A stretch of 64,000 bases of DNA. Origin: G963674685 sp964591275 (lineage in GTDB: Bacteria; Lernaellota; Lernaellaia; JACKCT01). The notes beneath the pieces were generated by a model that did not search any database, was not told the origin of the DNA, and worked only from the letters and a program-made list of their open reading frames with translations. Shown piece by piece: positions 24,200 to 33,536 of the stretch (the stretch's first letter is position 1; each line of letters begins with the position of its first letter). The stretch is from NCBI GenBank assembly GCA_964591275.1, contig CAZQAE010000004.1:68237-132236 (forward strand). The letters run 5' to 3'. Both the position numbers and the translations under genes were made by a program.

Positions 24200-26695
24200 A
24201 TGTTCAAAGCAACAAAGCCAGCATTCGCATTTTTACTCTTTTGCACCGTTTTAACTGCAGCGTCTCTGTTGGGGTGCGGGGGCGGCGACGATGACGACGA
24301 TTCCGGGGGAGGCGACGGGGACGATGACGTTGTTGCGACCTCCTGCATAATCGGCGGTCAAACATATGCGGACGGCGCGGTGAACCCCGACAATCCCTGC
24401 CTTTTGTGCAAACCGATCATAAGCTCCGGCGGGTGGTCGCTGGTCGTCGACGAAACAGCCTGCGACGACGGGCTGTACTGCAACGGCGACGACGCGTGCG
24501 CGTCCGGTTCGTGCGTGAGCAGCGGTGATCCATGCTCCGCGGATCAGACATGCAACGAAGACACTGATGCTTGCGATCCGGACGCCGATGACGACGACGA
24601 CGACGACGACGATACCATTCCAGCCGGTGAATGCCACATCGGCGGGGATGTCTATAACGACCTGGATACAGCGCCGGGCAACGTTTGCCTGATCTGCGAC
24701 GTGACGCAAGACCAGGACGGCTGGACCCTCAATGACGGCGCGGACTGCGACGACGGGCAGTTTTGCAACGGCGGCGACACATGCGCCTCCGGTTCCTGCT
24801 CCGCGCACATCGGCGATCCATGCCCGGACGACGGCCTTTTCTGCAACGGCGCCGAGTCCTGCAACGAAACCGACGACCAGTGCGAGGACGAGGGCGATCC
24901 CTGCGGGGAAAACACATTCTGCGACGAGGAAAACGATTTCTGCGATCCGGTTCATGAGCAGCCTGAGGGTTCGAAAATCTCCGGTGCAATTACGATTAAC
25001 GGACAGGCCCTCGACGTCTTTTACCCGGACGAGTATTTCTGGGGAACCTTGTACCTTTGGAGCGAGACGCGGGCCGACGATTATATGGCGATTTTCGATT
25101 ACGACGGCAGCTATGCTTTCCCCTACGTGGCCGACGGAACATATAATCTCGAAATCGTCTTCGAGTATTACGGCGACTACGACATCGAATACACAAACTC
25201 CTTCCTGGCGCAAAACATCGTCATGAGCAACGCGGACATTCCGCTGGACGCGGATATGGCCTTTTACGCCGTCAGCGGCGTCGTGACCGATTCCGTCGAC
25301 GATGCGCTCAATGAAACGACGCTGAAAATGATCGGCCAAAGCCAGGCCAGAGCCCACGCGGGTTTTGACTGTCTTGTCGAAATTGAGATGCCTGAGGATG
25401 GCAACGCCTACGCGGCGCACGCGCCGGAATTTGGTGATTATACCTACCAGTGGATCCCAAAGGCCGGTCTGGGCATCGCCATGGAGTGGGAAGAGGATGT
25501 CATTGTTGCGGCGGATCTGGTTAAGAACCACCAATTCAGCGCAACGACCAATAATGTCGAGGTCCTTCTTGTTAGCGACGGCGGCAATATCCGCTATGAC
25601 TGGGCTTATTGGCTGAAAATGCGTTTCATCTTCAATGACGGCGTTCATTCCTTCGAGCGCTATGAAGAATATCCCGACCCCGGAAGCGTGACGATGGTTC
25701 TAGCCGACGGTGATTACGATGTGATTATTGATATTGTAGGCTCCGACGATCAGTACACGCATTTCTATAATCCCGACGCTGTTGCGACCGTGTCCGGCGC
25801 GGTCGATGTGGAATTTGATGTGCCTTTGTTCACTATCGACGGCGTTGTCACGGACCTTGGCGGCAATGCCTATGAGGATGTAGGGGTTTACGCTCTGCAT
25901 GGGACATTTCCGGAAGACGATCCCGCCGCAACGGGCTGGGCGATTTACACGCACACCACAACGGATGACGCCGGTCAATACGAGCTGAAGTTGCCGGGCG
26001 GAGATTACGAGATCCGATACGAACCTCCCTACGGGACAACGGACCATGTGACTGAGATCGTCAAGGATGTCACGGTCGATGCCGACGCAACGCGCGACTA
26101 CCCATTCCAGGCGACGCCCATCGTCATGAGCGGAACCGTGGCCTTCAACGGTTTAAGCCCGGAGGTCTGGTTCGGAACCTTGATCGTTTTTGGCGACATG
26201 GCCCTGTTCGACGAGGACGGTGTGGAATACTTCGGCGAAGTTGAAGGCAACGGCGACTATGCCGTGTCTCTGGCGCCGGGCAAGACTTACACGGCATCGC
26301 TCTATACATCCGCCATGATTGGCATCTTCAATATGACGGATTGGTACATCTCCAGCCTGGAAACGGATTTGAATCCTTCCGCGAACTTCACCAAGGATTA
26401 CGATCTGACCATGTATCGACTGTATGGGAACGTGACGGAATCCGACGAACAAACCCCGGCGGCGGGCATCAACATCACTGTCGCCGACGATGCGGGAATG
26501 GATTGGTTCAAGGGCGAAGGCGAAGACTATTTTGTGGCCAACAGACTGGTTCTGTTTGGCGGCGCGTACTCCATGCAAGTTCCCGAAGGGACATTCAACC
26601 TCTCATTCATGGACTACAACACCGGTTACGCCGAATTTGCCATGAACCAGGTTGTTGAAGGCGACACGCAACTCGATTTCGTTATGGGACGTTGA
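24200..26695 (+). CDS. Poly-Asp lipoprotein with Cys-rich repeats and carboxypeptidase-regulatory-like domains
   Basis: AAGGAGAAG precedes the ATG. The signal peptide ends at the lipobox LLGCG, Cys at residue 26, followed by GGDDDDDSGGGDGDDD. Residues about 45-250 hold two copies of a Cys-rich module of the CNGDDACASGSC type, split by a second Asp run; the same module occurs in the protein at 40463. Residues about 250-830 hold several beta-sandwich repeats resembling carboxypeptidase-regulatory/CnaB domains (VSGVVTDSVDD, TIDGVVTDLGGNAYEDVGVY, YELKLPGGDYEIRYE). It is likely a long surface stalk; no catalytic site is seen. A strong terminator follows. Confidence 0.82.
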   Translation: MFKATKPAFAFLLFCTVLTAASLLGCGGGDDDDDSGGGDGDDDVVATSCIIGGQTYADGAVNPDNPCLLCKPIISSGGWSLVVDETACDDGLYCNGDDACASGSCVSSGDPCSADQTCNEDTDACDPDADDDDDDDDDTIPAGECHIGGDVYNDLDTAPGNVCLICDVTQDQDGWTLNDGADCDDGQFCNGGDTCASGSCSAHIGDPCPDDGLFCNGAESCNETDDQCEDEGDPCGENTFCDEENDFCDPVHEQPEGSKISGAITINGQALDVFYPDEYFWGTLYLWSETRADDYMAIFDYDGSYAFPYVADGTYNLEIVFEYYGDYDIEYTNSFLAQNIVMSNADIPLDADMAFYAVSGVVTDSVDDALNETTLKMIGQSQARAHAGFDCLVEIEMPEDGNAYAAHAPEFGDYTYQWIPKAGLGIAMEWEEDVIVAADLVKNHQFSATTNNVEVLLVSDGGNIRYDWAYWLKMRFIFNDGVHSFERYEEYPDPGSVTMVLADGDYDVIIDIVGSDDQYTHFYNPDAVATVSGAVDVEFDVPLFTIDGVVTDLGGNAYEDVGVYALHGTFPEDDPAATGWAIYTHTTTDDAGQYELKLPGGDYEIRYEPPYGTTDHVTEIVKDVTVDADATRDYPFQATPIVMSGTVAFNGLSPEVWFGTLIVFGDMALFDEDGVEYFGEVEGNGDYAVSLAPGKTYTASLYTSAMIGIFNMTDWYISSLETDLNPSANFTKDYDLTMYRLYGNVTESDEQTPAAGINITVADDAGMDWFKGEGEDYFVANRLVLFGGAYSMQVPEGTFNLSFMDYNTGYAEFAMNQVVEGDTQLDFVMGR

Positions 26696-26727
26696 CACAA
26701 ATTATTTTTGTGGGATTCCGATAAGAC

Positions 26728-26757
26728 GGGCGGGGCTTTTCCCCCGCCCATTTTTTT
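26728..26757 (+). terminator. Rho-independent terminator
   Basis: Stem GGGCGGGG/CCCCGCCC with loop CTTTTC, then A and seven T. It ends the 831-residue lipoprotein gene. Confidence 0.9.
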
Positions 26758-26837
26758 CTCTAATGGGTTTCAATTATGAAATCCATTGTGGTATATATTT
26801 GCGCGTATATTGTCGTTTTTTAAAAGGAGAAACGTTT

Positions 26838-28103
26838 ATGAAAAGAACTTTGATCACAACTTTTTCAATTTTTATTCTGCTTTTTTGCTGGAGTTGCACT
26901 GCATCGGATGATGACGATTGCCAGGACTGCGAAACGGCGGTCGCGGACGATGACGCGGATGATGACGACGACACGGATGCGCCGGCTTGCGTTACGGATG
27001 AACTTCGTTGCGGCGAAGGAGACATTCCCGAAAAATGTGAAAACGGTGAATGGATCGCACAAAGCCTTTGCCCGCGCCTTCATTACTGCAACTTCGGCGA
27101 TTGCGTAGACACCCTGATTTACTTTCCCGACGACGAGGCGCCCCACCGCGATATGATCGAGTGGTGGTACTGGACCGGCGATGTGACCGACGCCGACGGC
27201 AATATGTACGGGTTTGAGCTGACCTTCTTTTACGGCGCTCGCGTGCTCAATATCCCCGCCTGGATGATCCATGTGGGCATCGTTGATGAAAGCGCCGGCG
27301 AGCACGAGGGCAATGTCTGGTACGATTTCGGTCAGCCCGATGAAAATCCTAATGAGCTTCACCTGAGTTCGGGCACGGCCTCCGTGGATCGCGGCGAGGA
27401 TTACGTTTATGAACTGGTCGGCGACGCGGGAAACTACGGCTATGACTTTACTTTGACGGATGTGAAAGGTCCGATTTATCACGGAGGACTCGGTGCCGTG
27501 CGCATGAGTTCGAGAACCGCCGATTCATTTTATTATTCCCGACCGCGCATCGACGTGGAAGGAATCCTCTATAAAGATGGCGAGCCGATAGAAGTGACGG
27601 GCGAAGCCTGGATGGATCATCAATGGGGTAATTTCATCCCTTTCTCGCTGATCGGCTGGGACTGGTTTTCGATGCGACTGTCAGACAACACCGAAATCAT
27701 GTATTTCATTTTCCGCGGCGACGAACAGGATTGGAGCGTCGTCGACATGGCGCTGGGTACCTACATCGATGAAAACGGCGACCAGACTATACTTTCCGAA
27801 GACGAGATAATCGTTGAATACTACGATATCTGGGAAAGCAGCGTGACCGAGGGCGTGTACCCGCAGAACTGGAATTTTCGCGTTCCCGGCCTGGATCTGG
27901 ATGTGGATATTACCACCGGCATCGCGGATCAGGAAATGCCGAATTTCTTCTGGAACTATTGGGAAGGGATGATGAACGTGGAAGGCATGAAAGACGGCCA
28001 GCCGGTTACCGGTCGAGGATTCGTCGAGCTTTCCGGATATGCGGGCCGTCCGATCTTCTGGCAATTCTTCGATGTTTGGGATGAAAAGGACTTTAGGTTC
28101 TAA
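26838..28103 (+). CDS. Lipoprotein with AttH/CrtC-like lipocalin domain
   Basis: The start at 26838 follows AAAGGAG and opens a signal peptide ending SCTASDDDD, lipobox Cys near residue 19. A short acidic and Cys-containing linker follows. Residues about 95-420 match the AttH / hydroxyneurosporene-synthase-like family (a double lipocalin): DMIEWWYWTGDV near the start, AWMDHQWGNF and GWDWFSMRLSDNTEIMYFIF in the middle. Members are secreted or periplasmic and bind or hydrate lipophilic molecules; carotenoid hydratase CrtC is one branch. No carotenoid genes are in the window, so the substrate is open. Confidence 0.85.
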   Translation: MKRTLITTFSIFILLFCWSCTASDDDDCQDCETAVADDDADDDDDTDAPACVTDELRCGEGDIPEKCENGEWIAQSLCPRLHYCNFGDCVDTLIYFPDDEAPHRDMIEWWYWTGDVTDADGNMYGFELTFFYGARVLNIPAWMIHVGIVDESAGEHEGNVWYDFGQPDENPNELHLSSGTASVDRGEDYVYELVGDAGNYGYDFTLTDVKGPIYHGGLGAVRMSSRTADSFYYSRPRIDVEGILYKDGEPIEVTGEAWMDHQWGNFIPFSLIGWDWFSMRLSDNTEIMYFIFRGDEQDWSVVDMALGTYIDENGDQTILSEDEIIVEYYDIWESSVTEGVYPQNWNFRVPGLDLDVDITTGIADQEMPNFFWNYWEGMMNVEGMKDGQPVTGRGFVELSGYAGRPIFWQFFDVWDEKDFRF

Positions 28104-28207
28104 TCTCCTGGCGCGCATCACAAGCGGCATCCGGTCGGAGGTGAACGCGAATTTGGTATCTCTTTAAATTCATGCACGGTTAAGGACGTTGAAAATCAAG
28201 GAAAACT

Positions 28208-29035
28208 TTGAGCGATCAAACATCAAAAGGTACATTCAGCAAATTTTGGAAACGAATCGGGTACGGACGAATCCTGACGCAGATTACCTTTTTAGCCCTG
28301 ACTCTCTGGATAGCCATTCAGATGCTGCGTGGCGTTCGCGGTGCGACGATAGAAAAGTACTGCCCTTTTGGGGGAGCGGAAACCTTGATTCCGTGGATCA
28401 ATAAAACGGGCACATTGTGCAGCCTTTCCACCATAAATATTTCCATTCTTGTCGGCGTTGTATTGATCACTCTTTTATTCAAAAGGGTTTTCTGTAGTCA
28501 TATCTGCCCCATGGGCACTGTGCTGGAATGGATCGGAAATTTCGGAAGGAAGTTTGTCATAGGCTCCAGGCGTATCCCGCCGAAGGCAGACAAGGCGCTC
28601 AAGTGGCTCAAATACCCTCTTTTGATCCTGATTATTGCCTTGACCGTCAAATTCGGCGAATTGATTTTTAGAAATTTCGACCCCTATTACGTATTGTTCA
28701 CTGCGGGGAAAGGGCATGAAATTACCGCGATAGGAATCTGGGTGACTCTGGGCATCCTCGTCGCCGGCGCCTTGATACCGCTGTCATTTTGCAAATACCT
28801 GTGCCCGATGGCGGCTTGCCTGGCTCCCTTCGGTCGCCTGGGCCTTGTCCGCGTTTCCCGCGATGAAGACAAGTGCACGCAATGCGGCGCTTGCGACAAA
28901 GCCTGTGAGTGGGGCATTCCGGTATCACAAGTAAAAGCCGTCGTCAGCGCCGAGTGCAGCAACTGCCAGGAGTGCATAAGAAAATGTCCGGTGGAAAACA
29001 CCTTGTCGTTGGGCGTCGGAAAGGCAAAGACATGA
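28208..29035 (+). CDS. Membrane polyferredoxin (NapH/CcoG-like 4Fe-4S protein)
   Basis: The start is TTG at 28208 with AAGG 6 bases before it. The 275-residue protein has four to five membrane helices. Cys motifs are CPFGG, CSHICPMG and CKYLCPMAAC in membrane-proximal loops, and two classic 4Fe-4S sets near the C terminus (CTQCGACDKAC and CSNCQECIRKCP). Such proteins pass electrons across or along the inner membrane to a periplasmic acceptor or metal centre. The next gene overlaps by ATGA and encodes an HMA-like protein, so the two probably act together, perhaps in metal handling or redox maturation. Confidence 0.83.
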   Translation: MSDQTSKGTFSKFWKRIGYGRILTQITFLALTLWIAIQMLRGVRGATIEKYCPFGGAETLIPWINKTGTLCSLSTINISILVGVVLITLLFKRVFCSHICPMGTVLEWIGNFGRKFVIGSRRIPPKADKALKWLKYPLLILIIALTVKFGELIFRNFDPYYVLFTAGKGHEITAIGIWVTLGILVAGALIPLSFCKYLCPMAACLAPFGRLGLVRVSRDEDKCTQCGACDKACEWGIPVSQVKAVVSAECSNCQECIRKCPVENTLSLGVGKAKT

Positions 29036-29403
29036 AAATTCACCCGTCCCTTCTGGCGCCGCTGGTCGGCGTCGTTTTCCTGGGCGTTATCCTGATCGGA
29101 AGCACATGGGAATTGCCGTCGATGCAAAAGCAATTCGGCGAGGCGTCCGGGAAGGTTCAATCGGTGGATATCTTTGTCGATGGACTGCGCTGCAGGGGTA
29201 CATCAAATGTATTTATGAAAATCGTCGGGGAAATTCCCGGAGTCATATCCGTTTCCACATTCGTACAGGAGCATCGCGCCGCCATAGAGTACGACCCTTC
29301 TCAAATCGACCCGGAGAAAATTTCTAGCCTTATTGACAAGCCCATACGATTTGCAAACGGTCGTATGGCAACGCCCTTTCGAGTAACGGAAATCAATGAG
29401 TGA
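29032..29403 (+). CDS. Membrane-anchored HMA-like domain protein lacking the second metal cysteine
   Basis: The start ATG overlaps the ferredoxin stop (ATGA). Residues 7-28 form an N-terminal membrane helix. Residues about 42-115 have the ferredoxin-like HMA plan: SVDIFVDGLRCRGTSNVF, then EIPGVISVSTF and AAIEYDPSQIDPEKISSLI. In MerP or CopZ the loop is GMxCxxC; here it is GLRCRGT, so only one Cys is kept. That weakens a simple metal-chaperone role. The membrane anchor and coupling to the polyferredoxin suggest a redox or thiol partner outside the membrane. Confidence 0.72.
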   Translation: MKIHPSLLAPLVGVVFLGVILIGSTWELPSMQKQFGEASGKVQSVDIFVDGLRCRGTSNVFMKIVGEIPGVISVSTFVQEHRAAIEYDPSQIDPEKISSLIDKPIRFANGRMATPFRVTEINE

Positions 29404-29497
29404 GGGCAGGATTGATGACACAAAGTTTATGGTTTCTTGCCTCGACCGTCTCCATATTTTTTCGATCATGCTCAAAACAAATGCAAGGTGATTATCG

Positions 29498-31165
29498 ATG
29501 AAATCCACTAGATGCCAAAAGCTTATTTTACTCGCGATGTTTGTTCTCGCGGCATTTCTTCCAACGGCCTGCGCATGCGACAATGATGAGGATTCTTCTG
29601 ACGACGCAGGCGAAGTCGATGACGACGACGCAGACGATGACCTCAACGATGATTCCGGCAACGATGACGCCGATGACGATTCTGGCGCTTTCGATCCGCC
29701 TGTGCTGCCATTTTCTTATTTGCGTGAGGATGATTCGGCGCCGATAACCCCGGAAGAATTGGTGAAATTCAGCGAGAGGCTTAAGGAGTTTTATTCGGAA
29801 AGTTCCTACATCGATTGGCTGCTCCGAATGAGTCATGGCGTTGACGACTCCACCGAGATGAAAGATTATCGCTTGTTTTGGAGGGATGTTATCGCCGAGA
29901 AGCAAGGCGAAACCGTATCGATCATCCACAAATATTACGACGAACACGGCGGTCACAACATTCTCAAAGACAACTCTCTGGTGGTTGAATCGGTGATTTC
30001 GGGATATTTGAAAACCGAGGACCCGGTTCTTGAGGAACTCGCCAGGCTGTTTTGCGGCGGCATCTCTTCCAACATGCTCGGCATGGTATACGACGCTGAC
30101 GACACGGTATTGCATCTGATGGCCAGGAACGTCGTGCCCTTCAATCACAGCTATACCACGCACGACGGACGCAACAAATCTGTTGATTACTCCAATTGGT
30201 ATCACCCCTACGACCGGTGGAACTGCTCCCGTTTCAAATACGAAAACAATCCATATTGGGGCGAGGTGTGGGTGACGAACACGCGATCAAAAGATGGGCT
30301 TGGCTACCTTTTCAACTCTTCGCGTTTTATTGACTACGCCGCGCAATATGCCAAGAGCGCCGAGGTCCGCGAAGCTTGCGGCGAAGCGCATGAGCTTCTC
30401 ACATTGTTCGCTAAGGATATCGTGGATTATCAATATTTGATCCGTTCAAAAGACAAAGATGGAAATCCCTATCGCCCCGGAATCGACCCAGAGCCGGATG
30501 AAGCCGATATCGGAGATATTGCCTCGCTTGCGGCCTGGGACATCATTGCTCCCGACGCCGAATGCAACGCGAAGCAGGCGACCGCCTTTTTGGGGTACGG
30601 CGAGAGACTGCAAAACAATTGCACACCTCTTGGAGGGCACAGGATTTATGAACTGGGGGCTATTGTTAACAATCCCCCCAACGGACACATCATGCGCTCC
30701 TTTCATATCGCCAACATCGCTTTGGCGCTGCATAACGGTGATTATGACGCAGCCTACAAATCTTTGGGCGGCCTGGAACTGCGCTTTGACAGGGATCTGA
30801 ATATCGACCTGTCCCACGTCAATACCTCCGAGGATTCCTGGTACAGAGACATCGCATTAAACTGGCTGCAAGCGGCGTCCGCGGGTTACTTCCTGACCGG
30901 CGATGAGATCAGGGCGATTCACACCTATACCCTGCGTTCTATTGATGAATACAGCCAGTGGGAAAATTGGGATTTGTGGGCCGATTCCATACTGGAAGAC
31001 CAGGAGATTGAGGCCTTCCCCCCTACCGGCAAAACCCTTGAGGACGAAACGAAGATATCCTGGTTTCGACCTAACGCCTTGGGTCTTTTCATGGAATACT
31101 GCTGGGGGGCTTATCAAAATCCCGACAGCCAGAAGATCATCGATTGTGAAGTGTTTGGTTATTAA
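29498..31165 (+). CDS. Poly-Asp lipoprotein, unknown mature domain
   Basis: The signal peptide ends in LPTAC, lipobox Cys at residue 25, followed by CDNDED and an acidic DDD/N linker to about residue 65. The remaining ~490 residues are helical and I do not recognise the family. Visible stretches include NNPYWGEVWVTNTRSKDGL, NNPPNGHIMRSFHIANIALAL and WENWDLWADSILEDQ. The helical repeats recall alpha/alpha toroid enzymes, but no catalytic pair can be assigned. The leader and linker are almost the same as in the next gene, whose mature domain is unrelated. Confidence 0.75.
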   Translation: MKSTRCQKLILLAMFVLAAFLPTACACDNDEDSSDDAGEVDDDDADDDLNDDSGNDDADDDSGAFDPPVLPFSYLREDDSAPITPEELVKFSERLKEFYSESSYIDWLLRMSHGVDDSTEMKDYRLFWRDVIAEKQGETVSIIHKYYDEHGGHNILKDNSLVVESVISGYLKTEDPVLEELARLFCGGISSNMLGMVYDADDTVLHLMARNVVPFNHSYTTHDGRNKSVDYSNWYHPYDRWNCSRFKYENNPYWGEVWVTNTRSKDGLGYLFNSSRFIDYAAQYAKSAEVREACGEAHELLTLFAKDIVDYQYLIRSKDKDGNPYRPGIDPEPDEADIGDIASLAAWDIIAPDAECNAKQATAFLGYGERLQNNCTPLGGHRIYELGAIVNNPPNGHIMRSFHIANIALALHNGDYDAAYKSLGGLELRFDRDLNIDLSHVNTSEDSWYRDIALNWLQAASAGYFLTGDEIRAIHTYTLRSIDEYSQWENWDLWADSILEDQEIEAFPPTGKTLEDETKISWFRPNALGLFMEYCWGAYQNPDSQKIIDCEVFGY

Positions 31166-31211
31166 TGAAGTCATTGCGGTCTGGCTCAAGACCAAAGCAA
31201 GGCGGTCGTCG

Positions 31212-33485
31212 ATGAAATCCTATAGATATCGAAAGTTTATTCTTCTCGCGCTGCTTGTCGCTTCGGCATTTCTCGCAACGGCCTGTTCGTGCGACAATGA
31301 CCCTTCAACAAGCTCAGGGCAGACTGATGATTCCGGCGACGCGCCTGATGATGCCGCCGATGATGATCTCAATGATGATTCAAGCAATGATGACGCCGAT
31401 GACGACACGGACGACAACGTAAACGACGACGTGAACGACGACGCGGACGATGATTTGGATGACGATGCAGATGATGATGCGAACGATGATTTGGATGACG
31501 ATGTCGATGACGATGTCAATGATGATGTTGATGACGACAACGACGACGATCTCGAATCCCTGACGCGTGAGTACGTGGACGGGGGCGGTATCGGCTACGA
31601 CGGCATTTCTATAGTCGCGAGCGAGGACACTGTTCATATCGCTGCGGTTCGCGCAAAATATTTGATGCTTTATTCGCTGGGCGCAAGCCTTGCGTGGAGC
31701 GAAACTCAGGTTGCCTTCGCCGCCGCGGATCCGTCCCTGGATGTTGACGACGCAGGCGGTCTCCACCTAGCTTACCGTGATCCTTGGGAAAATCTTCTGA
31801 TGTACGCTACAGATGTTTCGGGCATTTGGGAATTGCAGGAGGTGGACCTTGGCGTCAGCGGCTCTGATTCTCTTTCACTAAAACTGGATGCTCAAGGCCA
31901 TCCTCATATCGTTTATCACGCGGCGTCAAGCGCGGCTTTGCGCCATGCGGTTTACGACGGCGGGCACTGGACGATTGAAAGCGTCGCCATGGCCGCGGCG
32001 GGTATCGTGCAACCGGACCTGGCCCTGGATTTGGCGGGGCGCGTCCATATTTCCTATTGGAACGCCGGACTGTACTACGTCTCTGATTCCACCGGCCAAT
32101 GGGAAACGGAACCGGTTTATTCCTTCGCGGCGCAGGGGGAGACCTCTGTTATCGTCGGCAGCGATGATACAGTACACATCGCCTTTTTCAACACTGATGA
32201 CGAATTTGTCGTCGCCGCCAAAAATGAGAGCGGCTGGGACTTTGCCGTTGTCGGGCCGGGCGAACATTATGGCGATATGACGCTTGACCCGGACGGTGAA
32301 ATTCGCCTGAGTTTCTATACTTCGAATGCCGACAACCTGAAATATGCGTCGGGCGATGGCGAAATTTTTGAAACGGAAACCGTGGACGCCGATTATTACC
32401 AGGGATTTTTCAACGCCATCGATGTCGATTCGCAGGGCAAAGCTCATATCGCTTACCAGGACCGTTTGACCGGCGACTTGCGCTATGCCGCCAAAGAAGG
32501 CGAGGACTGGACGCAACGCACGGTCGTTGAAGCGTCAATGCTTGGCAATTGCGTCTCAGCCGCCGCTGACTCGACCGGCGCGATTCATGTTTCCTATTTT
32601 TTATGGGCCGAAGGCGATCTGCTCTACGCCGTTTCCGGGCAGCGGGGCTGGAATTTGCAGGTTGTCGATTCGGCAGGATACCAGGGCATGTACAATTCCC
32701 TGGCGCTGCATCAGGATACGCCGCACGTCGCTTATTACGATTTTGATTGGGGACACTTGCGTTATGCGCATTTGGCTGGAAACGAATGGGTCGGCGAAGT
32801 CGTCGACGACGTCGGCAACGTGGGCCAATACAACAGCCTGGCGCTCGACGAAAATGGCGGCGCGCACATCAGCTATTACGACGCGGATGATAATGATTTG
32901 AAATACGCCACAAACGCCGGCGGACCCTGGAGTGTTGAAACCATCGACACGCAAGGCGACGTGGGGCGCTATACTTCCTGCGCCGTTGATGAACAGGGCG
33001 CGGTCCATATTTCCTATTACAAGGATATGCTTGCCTACGACTTGAAATACACGACGAATGCGAGCGGTTTCTGGAGCGCGGAAACGGTGGACAGCGGCGG
33101 TCGCACGGGGGAGTATTCCTCCCTTGCGATTGACTCCGACGCTCGGATCTGGATCAGTTATTATGACGAAAGCGAAAGGGCTCTCAAGCTGGCGATGAAA
33201 GACGGAGGGCAGTGGAATATTCAGCTGGCGGCGATGGGCGGTGCGGGCGTAGCGAGCGATCTGACTTTAGACGAGGATGGAAACGCCTGGATCGCGCACT
33301 ATGATTGGGGTTTTATGGACGTAATGTTAACAACCAATCGCAATGGCTCATGGCAATCAACAACACTTGATCCCGCAGTGCTGGGAGGAAACATCGATAC
33401 AGCCCTCGTACTGACGCCGCACCAAGCGCACGCGCTGTATTTCGACGGCGAGGGAGGTTTGTGGCGTGCGTCGCTCGCTCGTTGA
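31212..33485 (+). CDS. Poly-Asp lipoprotein with a repeated beta-propeller
   Basis: The start at 31212 opens a signal peptide with lipobox TACSC, Cys at residue 24; the longer upstream frame overlaps the previous gene and is rejected. A linker of about 90 residues of DDD plus N/V/A/L follows, interrupted at its start by PSTSSGQ, which comes from a dispersed DNA repeat. Residues about 115-757 are around a dozen ~48-residue repeats with SLALDENGGAHISYYDADD followed by DLKYATNAGG, a propeller-like pattern. It is probably a surface binding protein. No enzyme motif is seen. Confidence 0.82.
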   Translation: MKSYRYRKFILLALLVASAFLATACSCDNDPSTSSGQTDDSGDAPDDAADDDLNDDSSNDDADDDTDDNVNDDVNDDADDDLDDDADDDANDDLDDDVDDDVNDDVDDDNDDDLESLTREYVDGGGIGYDGISIVASEDTVHIAAVRAKYLMLYSLGASLAWSETQVAFAAADPSLDVDDAGGLHLAYRDPWENLLMYATDVSGIWELQEVDLGVSGSDSLSLKLDAQGHPHIVYHAASSAALRHAVYDGGHWTIESVAMAAAGIVQPDLALDLAGRVHISYWNAGLYYVSDSTGQWETEPVYSFAAQGETSVIVGSDDTVHIAFFNTDDEFVVAAKNESGWDFAVVGPGEHYGDMTLDPDGEIRLSFYTSNADNLKYASGDGEIFETETVDADYYQGFFNAIDVDSQGKAHIAYQDRLTGDLRYAAKEGEDWTQRTVVEASMLGNCVSAAADSTGAIHVSYFLWAEGDLLYAVSGQRGWNLQVVDSAGYQGMYNSLALHQDTPHVAYYDFDWGHLRYAHLAGNEWVGEVVDDVGNVGQYNSLALDENGGAHISYYDADDNDLKYATNAGGPWSVETIDTQGDVGRYTSCAVDEQGAVHISYYKDMLAYDLKYTTNASGFWSAETVDSGGRTGEYSSLAIDSDARIWISYYDESERALKLAMKDGGQWNIQLAAMGGAGVASDLTLDEDGNAWIAHYDWGFMDVMLTTNRNGSWQSTTLDPAVLGGNIDTALVLTPHQAHALYFDGEGGLWRASLAR
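31301..31325. repeat. Dispersed repeat (CTTCAACAAGCTCAGGGC type) inside a coding sequence
   Basis: The motif CCCTTCAACAAGCTCAGGGC plus AGACT matches the small intergenic repeat whose translations give PSTSSGQ on one strand and PELVEG on the other. Here it sits in frame in the linker of the lipoprotein. Confidence 0.6.
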
Positions 33486-33489
33486 ATTC

Positions 33490-33524
33490 CACTATTCACT
33501 CAGTACGAATCACTGGCCACCGAT
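33490..33524. repeat. Degenerate heptad array, CACTATT family
   Basis: Five 7-bp units (CACTATT, CACTCAG, TACGAAT, CACTGGC, CACCGAT) occupy most of the 51-bp gap between the propeller lipoprotein and lon. Confidence 0.5.
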
Positions 33525-33536
33525 TTCAGGCTGATT

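Noticed and set aside
24251..25648. 465-codon minus-strand frame
   Set aside because: Antisense of the Cys-rich lipoprotein; no ribosome site and translation unlike any family.
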